Origin: Spirochaetales bacterium
GTDB lineage: Bacteria > Spirochaetota > Spirochaetia > DSM-2461
Direction of reading: 5' to 3'
Assembly: GCA_003247135.1 (NCBI GenBank)
Contig: QKAW01000006.1
Coordinates: 1 to 64,000 of the forward strand
DNA length: 64,000 bases
The notes under the pieces were generated by a model. That model was given only the letters and a program-made list of their open reading frames with translations, was not told where the DNA came from and did not search any database. Of this stretch, positions 63,968 through 64,000 are shown piece by piece. Every line of letters starts with the position of its first letter. The first letter of the stretch is position 1. Made by a program: the position numbers and the translations under genes.

Positions 63968-63981
63968 TAAAAACGTTTTTA
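63968..63981. promoter_or_regulatory. LacI-type operator, site 3
   Basis: Third TAAAAACGTTTTTA, just upstream of the gene that starts at 63995 on the plus strand. Confidence 0.7.
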
Positions 63982-63994
63982 TGAGGATGGTTTT

Positions 63995-64000
63995 ATGAAA
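63995..64000 (+). CDS. start of a gene cut by the window edge
   Basis: ATG AAA with GAGGA nine bases before it, downstream of a promoter and an operator. Only two codons are visible; the product is unknown, but it should be part of the LacI-controlled sugar regulon. Confidence 0.45.

Overview
This 64 kb window is a gene-dense, AT-rich bacterial chromosome segment, probably from a free-living or commensal anaerobic spirochaete. The evidence is indirect. Many secreted or outer-membrane proteins have no close textbook relative. There is a LolC/D/E-like lipoprotein-release operon (so an outer membrane), a six-subunit Rnf complex, pyruvate phosphate dikinase, a PEGA protein, partner-switching regulators, and a Gx/NusG-II/ApbE cluster of the kind seen in Treponema-like genomes. 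There are no rRNAs, insertion sequences, prophages or CRISPR arrays. One tRNA-Met(CAT) is present. No gene-free stretch exceeds 300 bases.

Layout. 1-2.4 kb: 3' part of ppdK and a small membrane protein. 2.4-10.4 kb (minus): mutL, an outer-membrane protein, a 1342-residue secreted giant with faint SprA-like features, and a ComFB-domain protein. 10.4-14.7 kb: a small secreted protein, a STAS/HATPase partner-switching pair, and a divergent 887-residue protein of unknown function. 14.7-22.2 kb: tRNA-Met, LysR regulator, GSCFA protein, DEAD-box helicase, PgeF, a TPR protein, a P-loop/Asp23-like fusion and an RluA-type pseudouridine synthase. 22.3-30.4 kb: a membrane protein, rnfCDGEAB and a GH57 enzyme. 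30.5-45.0 kb (plus): Cas2-like orphan, prfB with programmed frameshift, a CheY-like regulator, PEGA protein, ftsY, a secreted protein, the Lol-type ABC operon, clpC and two TPR/membrane proteins. 45-55.2 kb: TGS-nucleoside kinase, two small envelope proteins, asnS, a VanY-type peptidase, an EcfT-like/Gx/NusG-II set, divergent apbE with an ArsC-like and an MBL-fold gene, a small membrane protein behind a sigma-54-like promoter, folA and thyA. 55.3-64 kb (minus): a sugar-uptake locus of GH38 alpha-mannosidase, ABC ATPase, two permeases, solute-binding protein and LacI regulator. Three identical 14-bp palindromes are its likely operators; the third precedes a divergent gene cut by the window edge.

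How it fits together. Rnf needs flavin attached to RnfD and RnfG outside the membrane; the apbE/NusG-II/Gx/EcfT-like cluster 23 kb away could supply this. The sugar locus looks like one LacI-controlled regulon importing and trimming alpha-mannosides. A recurring theme is leaderless translation: several genes have a -10-like hexamer 6-9 bases before the ATG and no Shine-Dalgarno sequence. Where upstream starts lacked a ribosome binding site, I moved starts inward to codons with good sites; each case is noted.
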